DNA of 64,000 nt from Paraconiothyrium sp. Pb-2020. Its lineage: Eukaryota > Ascomycota > Dothideomycetes > Pleosporales > Didymosphaeriaceae. The notes beneath the pieces are model-generated. The model worked only from the letters and a program-made list of their open reading frames with translations. It searched no databases and was not told where the DNA came from. Made by a program: the position numbers and the translations under genes. The stretch lies in assembly GCA_022419385.1 (NCBI GenBank), contig JAJUBI010000003.1, positions 434,001 through 498,000 of the forward strand, in the 5' to 3' direction. Below are positions 20,765 through 31,631 of this stretch, piece after piece; position 1 is the stretch's first letter; each line of letters starts with the position of its first letter.

Positions 20765-22183
20765 ATGGACGATGAAGAATGGCAGCAAGCCGTCGGGTCA
20801 GAGTACGATGATTGGCACCGGGACCATTTATCAAGTTACGAAGCTCAGATCGGCGCTCATTCTTTCCTGATCCAAGAGTATCAGAAGAATGAGCGTGAAG
20901 GGTACCTGCCGTCAAATGCGGCCAAGAGTCATATTCAAAAGGCCGAAGAGACTATCAGCGACTTGACTAGAGAGACTGTAATCTTACGAGCCTACAAGCA
21001 TAGCTTGAAGGGTGAATACCTCGACACATATCTCAAGGACATGGCCACAGACATGGCCTACGTCGACCTATTGATATCACGTTACAGTGCCCCGTATGGA
21101 TCCAGGTACTGGTTCAAGGATCAGCGTGGACGGGATACCAAGGCGCAGGAAAGATTCCGAACAGATGTCATCACCCGCTATGACAGCAAAATCAACCGAG
21201 ATTCCTTTTGGTGCCCGATTTCTCGGAACAATTTAGAGAGCAGTGAAGTCACGGCTGCTCACCTAGTGCCGTATAATACTGGTGAGGGAAACTGCGACTA
21301 TCTGTTCGGCAGCGCAGAGACTGCTCATGGCCATTTAATGAGCCCTTCAAACGGCCTCATACTAAGCCGTGCCTTTGAGAAGAAACTTGATGATGGCGCA
21401 ATAATCATCGTCCCAGCTTCGAGGGGTGATGTCGACCCCGAGACGAAGAAGGAGGTGGACTTCGATAACGACAAGGAGCCCTACAAGGTCCGAGTCCTCG
21501 ACCAAAGCCTGATAGAGGGCAGCAAGTTCGTTGGAATTGTCCAGAATTCCATGCTCGATGGCAGGATCCTTGAATTCAGAAACGACAACCGCCCAAAAAA
21601 GCGATATTTGTGGTACCTTGCAATCATCAACCTTGCCCGACGACGACGTTGTCAGGTTCCAGGCTGGCAGAAGGATTCCGAGCGCCTAGGCAGCGCTATG
21701 TGGGCTTCACCTGGTGAATGGCTTCGGAGATCCACAGTGCACAGTATCATGCGTCAGATTGGGTTTGACCCAAACCCCGAAGAAACGCTCAAGCTAGGAC
21801 CTTTCTTGAAGGGCGGCCTCGAAGAAAGCCCGACTTGCAAGGAAATTGTTGATCGAGTGGCGGTGAATCTCAGTCCGCCTTCAAAGGCTCGTAGAGCGAA
21901 CAAGGGTGGGGAGGATGTGGACGGGAGCGTATGGAGTCGCGTGTACTCCAATACACTTCCTCAGACGGAAGCGCACGGGACTAACCCATATGACCAACAG
22001 TGCCCATTGGAAGAGGAGGGCGATGATGAGGGCGACGAGGATGGTGAGGAGGGTGAAAATGAGGATGATGGCGAAGAGGCCGATTCTTCTTTTGCGAACC
22101 TGAGTATTGACGACTCCTTGGATGATGTTGGCGATGAGTCGCCCTCGCCCTGCTACGGCACCACACCACATGCTTCCCATTGA
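20765..22183 (+). CDS. HNH-nuclease-domain protein (HNH_2-like)
   Basis: This is a single uninterrupted exon of 472 aa starting at MDDEEWQQAV in good ATG context. The N-terminal 130 residues are charged and helical. The middle carries an HNH_2-like core: FWCPISRNNLESSEVTAAHLVPYN, then SPSNGLILSRAFEKKLDDGAI. The C-terminus is an acidic low-complexity tail rich in Glu/Asp. HNH domains bind a metal and cut nucleic acid; in fungi this family is widespread and mostly uncharacterised. The first His (AAHLVP) and the Asn (NGLIL) are present, but where many HNH enzymes have the second His the sequence reads FEKK, so activity is uncertain. No membrane or export signal is seen. The stop codon lies inside the first copy of a tandem repeat that runs into the 3' region. 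Confidence 0.8.
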   Translation: MDDEEWQQAVGSEYDDWHRDHLSSYEAQIGAHSFLIQEYQKNEREGYLPSNAAKSHIQKAEETISDLTRETVILRAYKHSLKGEYLDTYLKDMATDMAYVDLLISRYSAPYGSRYWFKDQRGRDTKAQERFRTDVITRYDSKINRDSFWCPISRNNLESSEVTAAHLVPYNTGEGNCDYLFGSAETAHGHLMSPSNGLILSRAFEKKLDDGAIIIVPASRGDVDPETKKEVDFDNDKEPYKVRVLDQSLIEGSKFVGIVQNSMLDGRILEFRNDNRPKKRYLWYLAIINLARRRRCQVPGWQKDSERLGSAMWASPGEWLRRSTVHSIMRQIGFDPNPEETLKLGPFLKGGLEESPTCKEIVDRVAVNLSPPSKARRANKGGEDVDGSVWSRVYSNTLPQTEAHGTNPYDQQCPLEEEGDDEGDEDGEEGENEDDGEEADSSFANLSIDDSLDDVGDESPSPCYGTTPHASH

Positions 22184-22279
22184 TTCACTTCTCTGGTTTC
22201 CTTCTTTACACTTGCCATTGACTCACGTCTCTGGTTTTTTCCTTCTTCACGCTTCCCATTGACTCACGTCTTTGGTCTT
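22173..22279. repeat. Tandem repeat, about 40-bp period, three copies
   Basis: Units start CTTCCCATTGA or CTTGCCATTGA at 22173, 22211 and 22252, each followed by TTCAC/CTCAC and a pyrimidine-rich stretch. The array begins within the last codons of the HNH gene and continues into its 3' region. Confidence 0.8.
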
Positions 22280-23439
22280 GATACCGATAGAGTGCGGACG
22301 AGGTAGATATAATTCCAAGATCATTTCTGGTTGTTCAATCCATGTTTACGATATATGACTTCTCAAGAACAAAGACGTGTAATTGTGTGCCCTGCAAAAG
22401 GCTACTCGAGAATGAAAACGCAATAGCTTGATTTGCACCTGTGGCAGCTGTTGAAGAAAGACGAGGATACGACTATAGCGTAAAGTTTCTCAGGCTTATC
22501 AAAGGGTAGTTCTGTCTCTTACCTAGCCTGCGACAAGAGTAACAGTGGCCGACACAATAGACTAAACTTCATCGGGGCTAGATTCTCGGCTTCCTATGTT
22601 AAGACGTTGGGCAATTGGCTGCAAGCAGATGATAAGGGAGCCTAGAATAACTCCTCCTGTAATGCGTATTCAGCGTTATGACCTGGTGATATATGGTCGT
22701 ATATCATATCAGAGCAAGGGTCAGTCCAAGTCCTGGTGTCGGTCACTGTGTGTTGGGACGTAGAAAGACTAAGCCAAGTAAGACATCTTGAGGGCCTAGA
22801 TAGGTGGAACATTTATCGATCTAGACCGACTTGCGTCGTTTCATAGAGCCACCGCCAGCACTAGAGGGTAGGCTAAATACTAAACCGCGCTCGAAGAATA
22901 TCATGACGTATTCTGAGCTGCAAGCGAGTGGCGTACAATAGTTCCGCTTTCGCTTATGCTGTCTAGATCAGAACGACGATAGCCCTTCAAGCCTCACACA
23001 GCAGTGCGACGGCGCCACCCGCCAAGTGGAGATACATATGCAGCTATTCATCACTCGAAACCTTATCGTGTTGAATGTACTTGGTATTATTAAACTGGGC
23101 GTATGCCTGTTCATGAAGCCTAGAGCTTCTTTTAATGAGTTTTGTAGCTGACAGGGGTATATGAAGAAACTGGCGACGGCCGTGTGCTCGTAGCATATCT
23201 TCCGAATATGCGCCTCCCTATGGCTTCAGCCCCTCCCAGCAGCCTTCACGGCGCTTTGCAGTGGCTCGGCTTTACGACCTTCATGACGCTATGGCCAAGT
23301 CAACTGCAAGCTTCCTCGATATGCTCTCTGGATTAACCAGGGGAGGAGCCCAGTGTTCGCGGGTTGAAGACCAAGGCACGGATATAGCTTCGGCGACGTA
23401 TTAAGTAAGGAATGTAGTGTACGGTTCGAGTACGATAGA
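22280..23439. other. Intergenic, 1.2 kb
   Basis: I find no convincing coding sequence, RNA gene or further repeat. All frames are short and lack splice partners. Confidence 0.45.
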
Positions 23440-24863
23440 TCACCCCTTGTGATCCTGTTGTTCTACGTAACTCTTCCTCTCTGCATCGGTAACAAAGAAA
23501 CTCCTCTCGACCATTATCTGCATCGACCTTTCATCCGAGGGAGTCCGTTCATGCTCGCTCTTGCTCTCTTTCATCCTCAGGCTTTTCTCGCTCTTACTGT
23601 CAGCGTCCCTCTTGGTTGGCGGAGCAATCTTAGAACCTCTCTTGATCTTCTGTAACTGCGCCTCGTACCAGTGAGGTGTCTTAGGGAGTTCTTTTCCGAG
23701 CCCTTCGCCGATGACAAGGTCGGTGCTGCCTTCTCGGACTGTTCCAGATTCAGCATCTCCAGAGAGCGTGTACATGTCGAGTTTTTTGGCGGCCGAAGGT
23801 CGTCGCTCATGGAAAGCATGCGAACCTGATCGGTTCCCGTAGGGGGTGAGGGGCATGGTGGACCGCTGGCTAGTGAGACCAAGCCTGGTTAAGATGAGCT
23901 GGAACAGTGGGCGGATGGTGGCCAGGCTACCCGCGGTGATAGCTAGGCCCTGCTCGACGGTCGACCAGATTGCAATATCCGTTGTTTCCCATAGGAAATC
24001 CCTGGATCGGAAATTCTTCATGTATGGAACGCGGGCGACTACAGCAGCGCTTGCGCTGAGACACGATTAGCAACGAAAGCTGTGTAGCGAGGCGAATTTG
24101 AAACTTACATGCAGCCCATGGCTAAAAGGGGGATCAGTGCGATTTTGGTTCTACGCTTGAGCTGTAATCCCATGACTAGGAAAGCTGGTAGGAGTGCGAA
24201 CGTAAAATCGGATATAATGCTGAAGCAACTGTACAGGTAGCCTAGCGCAACGATGATGTCTATGTTGACACAAGTTCCGCTTTGTGAATAGTCATCCCAG
24301 AAGTAGGAGATCGGATGGCACTGGAAAAGGGTGACGAAGAAAAAGGCTAGGCCTGCCACAACTGAAATGAGCATGGCAAAGTAGATGATCCAGATATGAA
24401 GCTTCTTGACAGCGATGCGGAGGAGGCTGTTAGAGAAGGGCACAAGTTAGTCAAAGACATGCTAGCCCTCATTACGGAACTTACAAGAATCCAATCGACA
24501 GCTTTGAAGTGATCATTGAGCAGCAATAGAACAGATAGCAAAACCACCAGCAGTGCCGCGCCTTAGCGTAGTTCTCCACTGCAAGATGCCAGCGATGTCT
24601 TCCTGTTCCATAATGGACACCAAGCATCGAAGAACTGGCGTATGCAATGAAACCAATCTATAGCGGTCAGTCATAGTTGATACGCCATTAGAGACACATA
24701 AACTCACCATAGCGATACCCATCAGATAGTCATCCCTACCGAACGACTTTATCATCCGCGTACGCACATAACATCGCAGAAAGTAAGCGATTGTTGCAGT
24801 GATGAGAAACGCAATGTCGACGGCGAGCAGCTCGGGGCCACGGGTTGGAATCGGAGAATCCAT
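23440..24863 (-). CDS. PTH11-like rhodopsin-domain membrane protein
   Basis: Four minus-strand exons (24863-24708, 24657-24485, 24426-24109, 24055-23440) encode 420 aa. Splicing joins LMGIAMIGFIAY, SIGFFLLRIAVKK and MGCIASAAVVARVPY. Seven hydrophobic segments lie within the first 270 residues, and the FGRDDYLM segment after the second is typical of the fungal rhodopsin-like domain (integral membrane protein of the PTH11/CFEM-GPCR superfamily). The C-terminal 150 residues are hydrophilic and rich in Lys, Ser and Glu, forming a cytoplasmic tail. Members are thought to sense surface or nutrient cues at the plasma membrane. No CFEM domain or signal peptide precedes the first segment, so it belongs to the short subgroup. 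The ligand is unknown. Confidence 0.87.
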
Positions 24864-26305
24864 ATTGCTCACTTCCAGTGTTTCCAGCCCTCGGGCGCTG
24901 GGAAAAGGCGCTGGGAAAGGGAGAAGTCTTCTCAATACATGAGCGGAAGGTACATTAAGAGATCTGAGGAGGCCCAGCCTCTTTGGGGCTGTTTGGCCGT
25001 GTGCTAAGACGACCCGACGGGGCCCCTGGTAGGCCACATGGAAGTGGGCCTGTACGAACTCTTCGCAGCTTTCCCCGCGGCAGGGGCCGGCCATTTGTTT
25101 CAAGCATGCGCCAACATCCGCCAGCATGTTCCCGGGCGGGCTGCTTGTGGGGCGAATGCATCTTACAGGACCGCTTCGGGTTATCTGATGGCGTACGAAG
25201 TCGATTAGCTGTTCCAGATGTTGGCGTGACTCGAGAGCATAAGCCGCGATTCCTGTTTGAAAAATGCACACAAGAATGCGGCGTCACATCATCTTTCCGG
25301 TTCCTTCCGCGGCGTATGCTGGTTCGTCATTACGGCGACTGCATATGTTTACGAAGAAGACCACTCACTGCGGATTGCTCTGTTCCCTTTTGAGCGAAAC
25401 CAGCGATAATCACACGCATTGGCCCTTGCAGGTACCAGGGTACAAAATCGGTTGCTTACCTCCGATCCCAGTCTCAAATGCTTCGTGGCAAACAATCGAC
25501 AGGTACACTATGATGTACTTTCTGCAATGGCAAGAGCCTCGATCCCGAGGAGGATGGCGAGGCTTCCGGCTACACAGACAGCGTAGTATTGGCTCCCCTC
25601 TCCCCCATAGCATAAAGTCGGTGCTAAACATCCCGTCACACGCTAACGCAGCCTAGATGATCGACCCAAGGAGCGTTGCGCACAAACGGGCAGCGGGCGA
25701 AACAACCGCAAAGGGGACCTGCATATCTAGCCCTTTACTGTGTATGGGCCGTAGTATCGGCACTTGCAAAGCGCATCAATCCTCTCGATGCCACTCCCTT
25801 CTGGAGGGCGCATCAATGAACGAGATTCTGGATGGGAGCATTAGAGTTTGTGCCCCCGCACGTGCAACACTGGACTACAACAGATTCAAGGTACCAGAAC
25901 AGACCAATCACAATGCTGCGCTCGATAACCAGGTATCTGAGTTGGTGCACACAATTTTCCCTATGCACTATGCGTAACCACCATGACTCGAGGCTGACTG
26001 TCTACGCCGCGGACCTCAGTGCGGCACGCTCCGAGTGTACTGGAGGGTGGAACAGTATACGCGATGAATACATTATCAGGCTCTTGCTATCTGTAAGTGT
26101 AGGCAAATCATTGTGGAGAATGTTGTTCGGGAAGTTGGTGCCATCATCGAGCGAAAATTCTCCGAGTGGATCCTCGGGGCCCACAATGGCTGCTTTACGC
26201 AACGTCGAAATTCGAACGTTGACGATCTTCTTCGTACAACTACTTTGGATGATTTGATATCTTGAATATATACTTCACATTACGCCTATAGTATATAAGC
26301 AACAC
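24864..26305. other. Intergenic, 1.4 kb
   Basis: This is the promoter side of the PTH11-like gene and then gene-free DNA up to the tRNA. Frames that run upstream from the PTH11-like start are Cys/Arg-rich and not protein-like. Confidence 0.45.
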
Positions 26306-26410
26306 GGGCTTGTGGTTTAGTGGTATAATTTTCCCTTAGCACCTGTACAACTTCTCAGTTGTCTCACAAGAGTGTGGGAAAGGTCCTGGGTTCGATTCCC
26401 AGCAAGTCCA
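26306..26410 (+). tRNA. tRNA-Ala (anticodon AGC) with intron
   Basis: All arms can be folded. The acceptor GGGCTTG pairs with CAAGTCC and includes G3:U70, the alanine identity pair. The anticodon stem is TTCCC/GGGAA with loop TTAGCAT. The T stem is CTGGG/CCCAG around TTCGATT, and the discriminator base is A. The loop is interrupted after position 37 by a 33-nt intron (26342-26374), the standard place. The B box GGTTCGATTCC is perfect. A seven-T run follows at 26413. Confidence 0.93.
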
Positions 26411-26412
26411 GC

Positions 26413-26419
26413 TTTTTTT
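26413..26419 (+). terminator. Pol III terminator (T7)
   Basis: Seven T residues start two bases after the tRNA discriminator base. Confidence 0.85.
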
Positions 26420-28934
26420 GATGCCTTTTGGGCCTTGAAGAAGGCCATGGGGCATCGTAGTAAGAAAAATTGGAAACATACAAAGGTTTCTCTAGACTAT
26501 ATGTACTCTTTATTCTTTATTTTTTATTTCTAGAACTTTCCCTACAGTACAAGATCTTCTTGGTTATCTGCTGAGACCCTAATATAATCAGCGAAAATTG
26601 GGATACGGAAGCGCTGCCTCTCCATCTGAATTTCGTTCACCACAGTAATCGTCAAGTGTGCTGCGCAGAGACTCTTTAGAGATGCTGGCAAAGATAGCCG
26701 TTTTCATTGACTACTACGAGTGCGCTGAAGCCTTGGAGCCGTGTACCGAAAGAAGTATTGTACATCTCAGGATACATTCACCGGCACCATTGCAGTTATG
26801 TCGAGATATCATCCTGTGAATTGCAATGTCTGACCCGCTTCCACGCCGCATTCCTTATCGTCTGATCAACTTCAAGCTGGACTCAACCCAACTACGCTGC
26901 GCCCCTAACTACGATACGCCTCTCGGTTGCATAGTGATGGGTGATTGCGTTCAAGCCGCGCAAAGCGGCGGTACCTTCCCTCGCTGGAAGTACCTCCGCG
27001 ATCCGACAAGCGAGGCGCTTGCTATGCACCTGCGGCATTGCTGACCCTTATGCGATAATACCACCGAGTTCAACAACTTATTGACTTACTCGAAGTAGTT
27101 CGGCGAACAATAGTGGCTGCTTATGGTAATGTAAAGCAATAGGGGACGCGAGGAGTCCTGATCAGCGAGAATAGTCGGCGCAACTGCGGCAGTATGTGTG
27201 TGCACGCAGCAGATGCAGGGACAAGGTATGGCTTCCGACAGTGGGATCTCCCGCCTGACATGAAGATCGACTGTCACTCTGTCACAGACCTTCGTGAGCT
27301 CGTGCTCTTCAGGACTGTTTACGTACCACGCGCACGTGCCCTTACTGAGAAGTTCCCACAGATCCCACGTGCAGTGGGCCCACGTCCGTGTACCGTTGCG
27401 AAGGCTCTCCCGCGGGCTGCGATAATTGTAGGGGTCAAACTGTTCCTGGGCTGTGCATGCGTCGGAGTTGTGGCTAGGTGGACCTCTTCTAGAGCGCGGT
27501 CGTTTCCACCTTCTGCTCTTCTCTCGACTATCAACTGTGACATGCAAGTGACGCCTCCTTACCATATTCAAAGCTGGTCTTGCCACAGAGCTAATGCAGT
27601 GTCGCGTTTACCTGTTGGTCACTTTTGCATAAATATGAGCCAATGTCGTCTCAATCCCAGCAATAGCAGACACTTATTATGATTATCGATATCATAGGTA
27701 TATCCCTCCCAAGCCACGTGAAAACGTATCGGAGCCATCCGAGGTACATAAGCGTCACGTGCGGGAGGTGATCGACTGGTCTACTCATGATGCTTGAACC
27801 CTGTGCCGCTAGCAACTGTACTCAGTGGTTGAATGAGTCAGTATCGGAAAGCAAGCCTGATCTTCAAGGACGCGCGACGTTCTGTAGGGCCTTTTATTCG
27901 AAAAGGGCGCGGGATGGTCCCTCTGTAAGACCGTTACGACGACTTGAGGCTCTCAAGCCCACCTGCGGTCTCTAGGTCCACTTGGGGTGAATATCCCACT
28001 ATTTCCAATGAAGAAGGTGGGGCCGTGTCTAAGCACTCGACCCACGCCACGCCAGTCATGCGGCAGATGGGAGGGGGGTTTCGTTTCACCACGACCTTAT
28101 GGTACATTCGAACCTTGGAACTCTACTGCCGGGAGCCACTCCGTTAGACTATGGGACCTAGGTAACAAAGGCGTCGCGGGAAGTCTACGCTGCGCGCATA
28201 TCCTATTCATTCGCGCAAAGCCGCTCGCCACTTTCCTGCGGATGTTGTGATGGACGCGCATATGATGCTTGCTACTTCTCCTCTCCCAGGTGCCTGGGAT
28301 ACCTCGGTGCTGTGTCCCTCGATACCACCACCATGATGTCAACCTCGACACATCCTTCCCAATCGACGAATATGATAATTGACCCTGCGGTTGAATGTAC
28401 TTCCAACTAAACAGCTTGACTACCAGTATCATCCTTTCCACCTGGGCTAGTCACGGAGTAATCCCATGACAACAACCGGCTAGAAAGTCAGTTTCTCAGG
28501 CATCAGCAGCAGAGTGTACATGAGCCTTTGCAAGCGGTATATTTTTTCACGAGTAACGTCCACACTGCTCTTTTGCTATGATCATATTGAGGCTACTTGA
28601 AATACTTATAGATTGGCTGTAAGGGCGCCGTAGCATATCTTGTAAGTTGCAATGCAAATGTGCTCGCTCGCACTTGCTCAAGTCCCTTACGATATTATTC
28701 AAAATAATATTCAAGATATACAATCACGCTGAGGATTTTCCAGTAGAGTTCTTCATTCTCCACACAGACGCACGTAGGCGCATTGGCCCCCTCACTGTTG
28801 CCTGCGCCTACGACGCGTGAACGGTAGGGCGCGTCTTTGTACATCCAAACAAAAACATCATTTCACCCCATTCAACTTTGCAAAGTCCACATACGCATGA
28901 ATTTCTTTCCAGACCAAGGACAATTAAACGCACA
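26420..28934. other. Gene-poor region, 2.5 kb
   Basis: I see no convincing protein gene. Overlapping frames of about 165 codons on both strands (27086-27682) lack motifs and look like chance in a G+C-rich stretch. A weak tRNA-like pair of promoter boxes lies on the minus strand at 28103-28151. Confidence 0.4.
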
Positions 28935-29492
28935 ATGACATCACCCACTACCACGACCCCCACCTTCACCCCTTTGACCGGCCACTGCTCCTGTAGCACC
29001 CTCTCCTACACCCTCACTGCGGTACCTCTCATAACCCATATCTGCTATTGTACCTGGTGCCAGCGTGAATCCGGCTCAGTTTGCGCACTCAACAGCATCA
29101 TTGAATCTTCCAACTTCCACTACCAGCTCAACCCTGCCTCGACCACCCAGCGCGCCGCCCTCATCCCTGGCCCTACGCCTTCCGGCAACGGCCAAACCGT
29201 CGCACGCTGCCCTGTCTGCTTCGACGGACTGTGGAAGTACTACGGCGACGCGCGGCATGTGACTTATGTTAAGGCGGGGACGCTGGATGAGAAAAGCTTT
29301 CGGAGGGTTATGGGTGGAGAGAGGGTGCATATATATACGGGCACGAAACCGGAGTGGGTGAATCTGGAGAAGGAAAGGGAACATGGCGTCAAGGTGTTTG
29401 AAGAGTACTATACAAGGAGCGAGGTGTGGACTTCGGAGGCATTGGAGAGGAGGGAGAACTTGATGAAGGCATTGGAAGGCGAAGGGTCGTGA
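28935..29492 (+). CDS. GFA-domain (CENP-V/GFA) protein
   Basis: This is a single exon of 185 aa. The zinc-binding pattern of the GFA fold is visible: GHCSCSTLSY, then ITHICYCTWCQRESGSV, and later VARCPVCFDGLWKYYGDARHV. These Cys residues bind the two zinc ions of the glutathione-dependent formaldehyde-activating/CENP-V fold. Fungal members are small cytosolic proteins whose substrates are mostly unknown; the formaldehyde role does not transfer automatically. I chose the ATG opening MTSPTTTTPTF, in good context, because there is no in-frame ATG earlier. The C-terminal 50 residues are Glu/Arg-rich and helical. Confidence 0.85.
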   Translation: MTSPTTTTPTFTPLTGHCSCSTLSYTLTAVPLITHICYCTWCQRESGSVCALNSIIESSNFHYQLNPASTTQRAALIPGPTPSGNGQTVARCPVCFDGLWKYYGDARHVTYVKAGTLDEKSFRRVMGGERVHIYTGTKPEWVNLEKEREHGVKVFEEYYTRSEVWTSEALERRENLMKALEGEGS

Positions 29493-30007
29493 GCATGGGA
29501 AAAGGAAGCTGCACAGATCCCGAAATCGAAACAAAGTATTCCCTACTGCTCCTACGCAATTGACAACCTTCACCTCTGGCGCTAGACGCATTCCTTTGAA
29601 ATAGCCCTCGTGAAGATGTATGCTGGCAACAGCCAATCAGCTTCGACGTAGCCCCGCGGACATCACCGTTTAGTCACCAGGTCGCTTTTGCACTTGCTAT
29701 CAGTCCTCGGTGTATTCTACTCCTATTGCTTATATCGCGATCATGCGAAATCTCTTCGCATAGACACCTGTGTGTAGCAAAACCCTGGTATGTTGTGGCC
29801 AACACAGTCTTGTATTGTCTACCTACACATGACGCTGCGGGAGATGCCGATGTGATACAGCTCCGCGCTGCACATCTAAGAGCCAAAACAAGAACATATA
29901 AAAACCCCTAGGAACGATTGCTAACGACTCCTAGGTGTAGCAAGTCAGCATCAATCTGGAGTTTTGAGACATTGACAATAAACCACCATCACCGCTAGCA
30001 CTTCAAA
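29493..30007. other. Intergenic before molybdopterin synthase gene
   Basis: Contains the promoter of the next gene, with TATAAAAA at 29897-29904. I find no coding sequence. Confidence 0.5.
29897..29904 (+). promoter_or_regulatory. TATA box TATAAAAA
   Basis: A consensus TATA element 104 nt before the molybdopterin synthase ATG, on the coding strand. Confidence 0.5.
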
Positions 30008-30565
30008 ATGTCGACAACCGAACCCTCAAGCTACAAACCGGAAATACCAGGGGAACCCGTAACTGAAACGACTGAAAACATTCACATCGAGCTCACACCC
30101 AACGATCTAGACTCTTTAGCCGCCACCCGCTTCGTCCGGTCTCCCTCCGCCGGCGCAACAGTCCTATTCATCGGCACCACGCGCGACACTTTCAACGACC
30201 TCCCCGTATCCTCACTGGCCTACACCTCATACGCACCCCTCGCCATGGCAACCCTTCACAGCATTGCCACCACCCTCCTCGTAAAACACTCCCTCACCAA
30301 AATTGCCATCATTCACAAGCTCGGCGAGTGTCCCATCGGCGAAGAGTCTATCATCATAGCAGTAAGCGCACCGCATAGGCAGGCGGCTTGGAGAGCGGGT
30401 GAGGAAGCGCTCGAGGAGACGAAGAAGCGTGCGGAAATTTGGAAACTAGAGAGATTTGAAGGGGGCGAGGGTGTGTGGAGGGCTAATAGGGATGGGGTTA
30501 TGGGGGTTAAGGTCGGGGAGGGAGAAGGTGGGAAGGAGAAGCAGCCAGAAGGAGCAGTTGCGTAG
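30008..30565 (+). CDS. Molybdopterin synthase catalytic (large) subunit, MoaE/MOCS2B family
   Basis: This is a single exon of 185 aa. The MoaE fold is recognisable in order: GATVLFIGTTRD, SLAYTSYAPLA, KIAIIHKLGECPIGEESIIIA, SAPHRQAAWRAGEEAL and the Lys-bearing segment TKKRAEIWKLERF. With its small partner subunit the enzyme inserts two sulphurs into precursor Z to make molybdopterin, needed by nitrate reductase and other molybdoenzymes in the cytosol. The first 35 residues are Thr/Glu/Pro-rich and vary in the family. The last 20 are Gly/Glu/Lys-rich. The partner small subunit is not in the window. This is the orthologue type called cnxH in Aspergillus; I leave the symbol blank because the organism is unknown. 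Confidence 0.92.
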   Translation: MSTTEPSSYKPEIPGEPVTETTENIHIELTPNDLDSLAATRFVRSPSAGATVLFIGTTRDTFNDLPVSSLAYTSYAPLAMATLHSIATTLLVKHSLTKIAIIHKLGECPIGEESIIIAVSAPHRQAAWRAGEEALEETKKRAEIWKLERFEGGEGVWRANRDGVMGVKVGEGEGGKEKQPEGAVA

Positions 30566-31631
30566 GGGAAAGAGGAGAGCAAGCTGGAGGCGTAGTGCAC
30601 AAGATGACGAATGCGATACATGGCGGGGGAGTTGTAAGATGGGGCGGATAACGTGAGAGATGAGCTGTCACGGCAGGATAAATGTGGAAAGTGCTGGGAG
30701 GCGTGGAGTCGGTCAGCTGCGCAACAGCGGCTTCTCATGCTTTGGAGGTCTTTCATTGGAATGAGTGACATCGTTTATGCAGGAGTTGTCCAGATATGAT
30801 CATGATAGGTCAAGCTGACTTGATCTACTGCTGGGGCGAGGCAGGAACAGGCTCATAGCAGAGAAGATGGTAGCACAGAAATCATGATTTGTGCGATGAG
30901 TTGTTAACGTCTCGCTGTCGAGTTGGCCTATTAGCGCGAACTGACTCTACCAGCTGCTTGGTACAGCTCCAGCTATACATAGCAGGCAGGCTTACTGTCA
31001 AATGCAGTGTACATGACGTTCAAGATTACTGTAGATGCCTTGTAACATCGCTCACGACCTTGATGAGGTGTGATTAAGATTGGTCAGGGTCTTGCGCCTT
31101 ATGCTTCCTACGTCCGGGGTCGATGCTCCGTCTATACGAGGACGGCTGAAACTAGATCGAGCGGCTGCGGAAGGCGATGTTGCGCTCGTAACACGAAAGC
31201 CTCGGCGCATTCGGGTCGCCAACCGTAGCGCACCAACATGAAGTACCCGATATTGGGGTCATCCGTGGCGAAGAGAACGTAACACTGGATGACCAGCAGC
31301 TGGGAGCCATAGCCCTACCGATCTTCCATACCTTTCGGCGCACCAGCTGCCGGACACGTATCTGCACGTGTAGTCAACTGAGCAAATATTGGCACACTCA
31401 CTTTCCAAGAGGCAACCAACGATCTGCAATGTCAAACTTTGTCCATGACGCCAAGCGAGTATAGTCGCGCCATGTATCCAATCAGGCGAAGCTCGGTCAA
31501 AGGACTGCGAAAACACATCCAGCTGAGACCATACGGGATATACCAATCCCGTGGCTAGAGTCCCAAAATCCTAGTCTATCTACCGTACACTAGTATTACA
31601 CCCACACGTTATCGTACATATCGGATCGTCG
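30566..31631. other. Intergenic, 1.1 kb
   Basis: Lies between the ends of two converging genes. Short frames are present but none is supported. Confidence 0.45.

Noticed and set aside
27086..27682. Overlapping frames of about 165 codons on both strands
   Set aside because: They overlap each other antisense, lack motifs and have uneven composition; probably chance in G+C-rich DNA.
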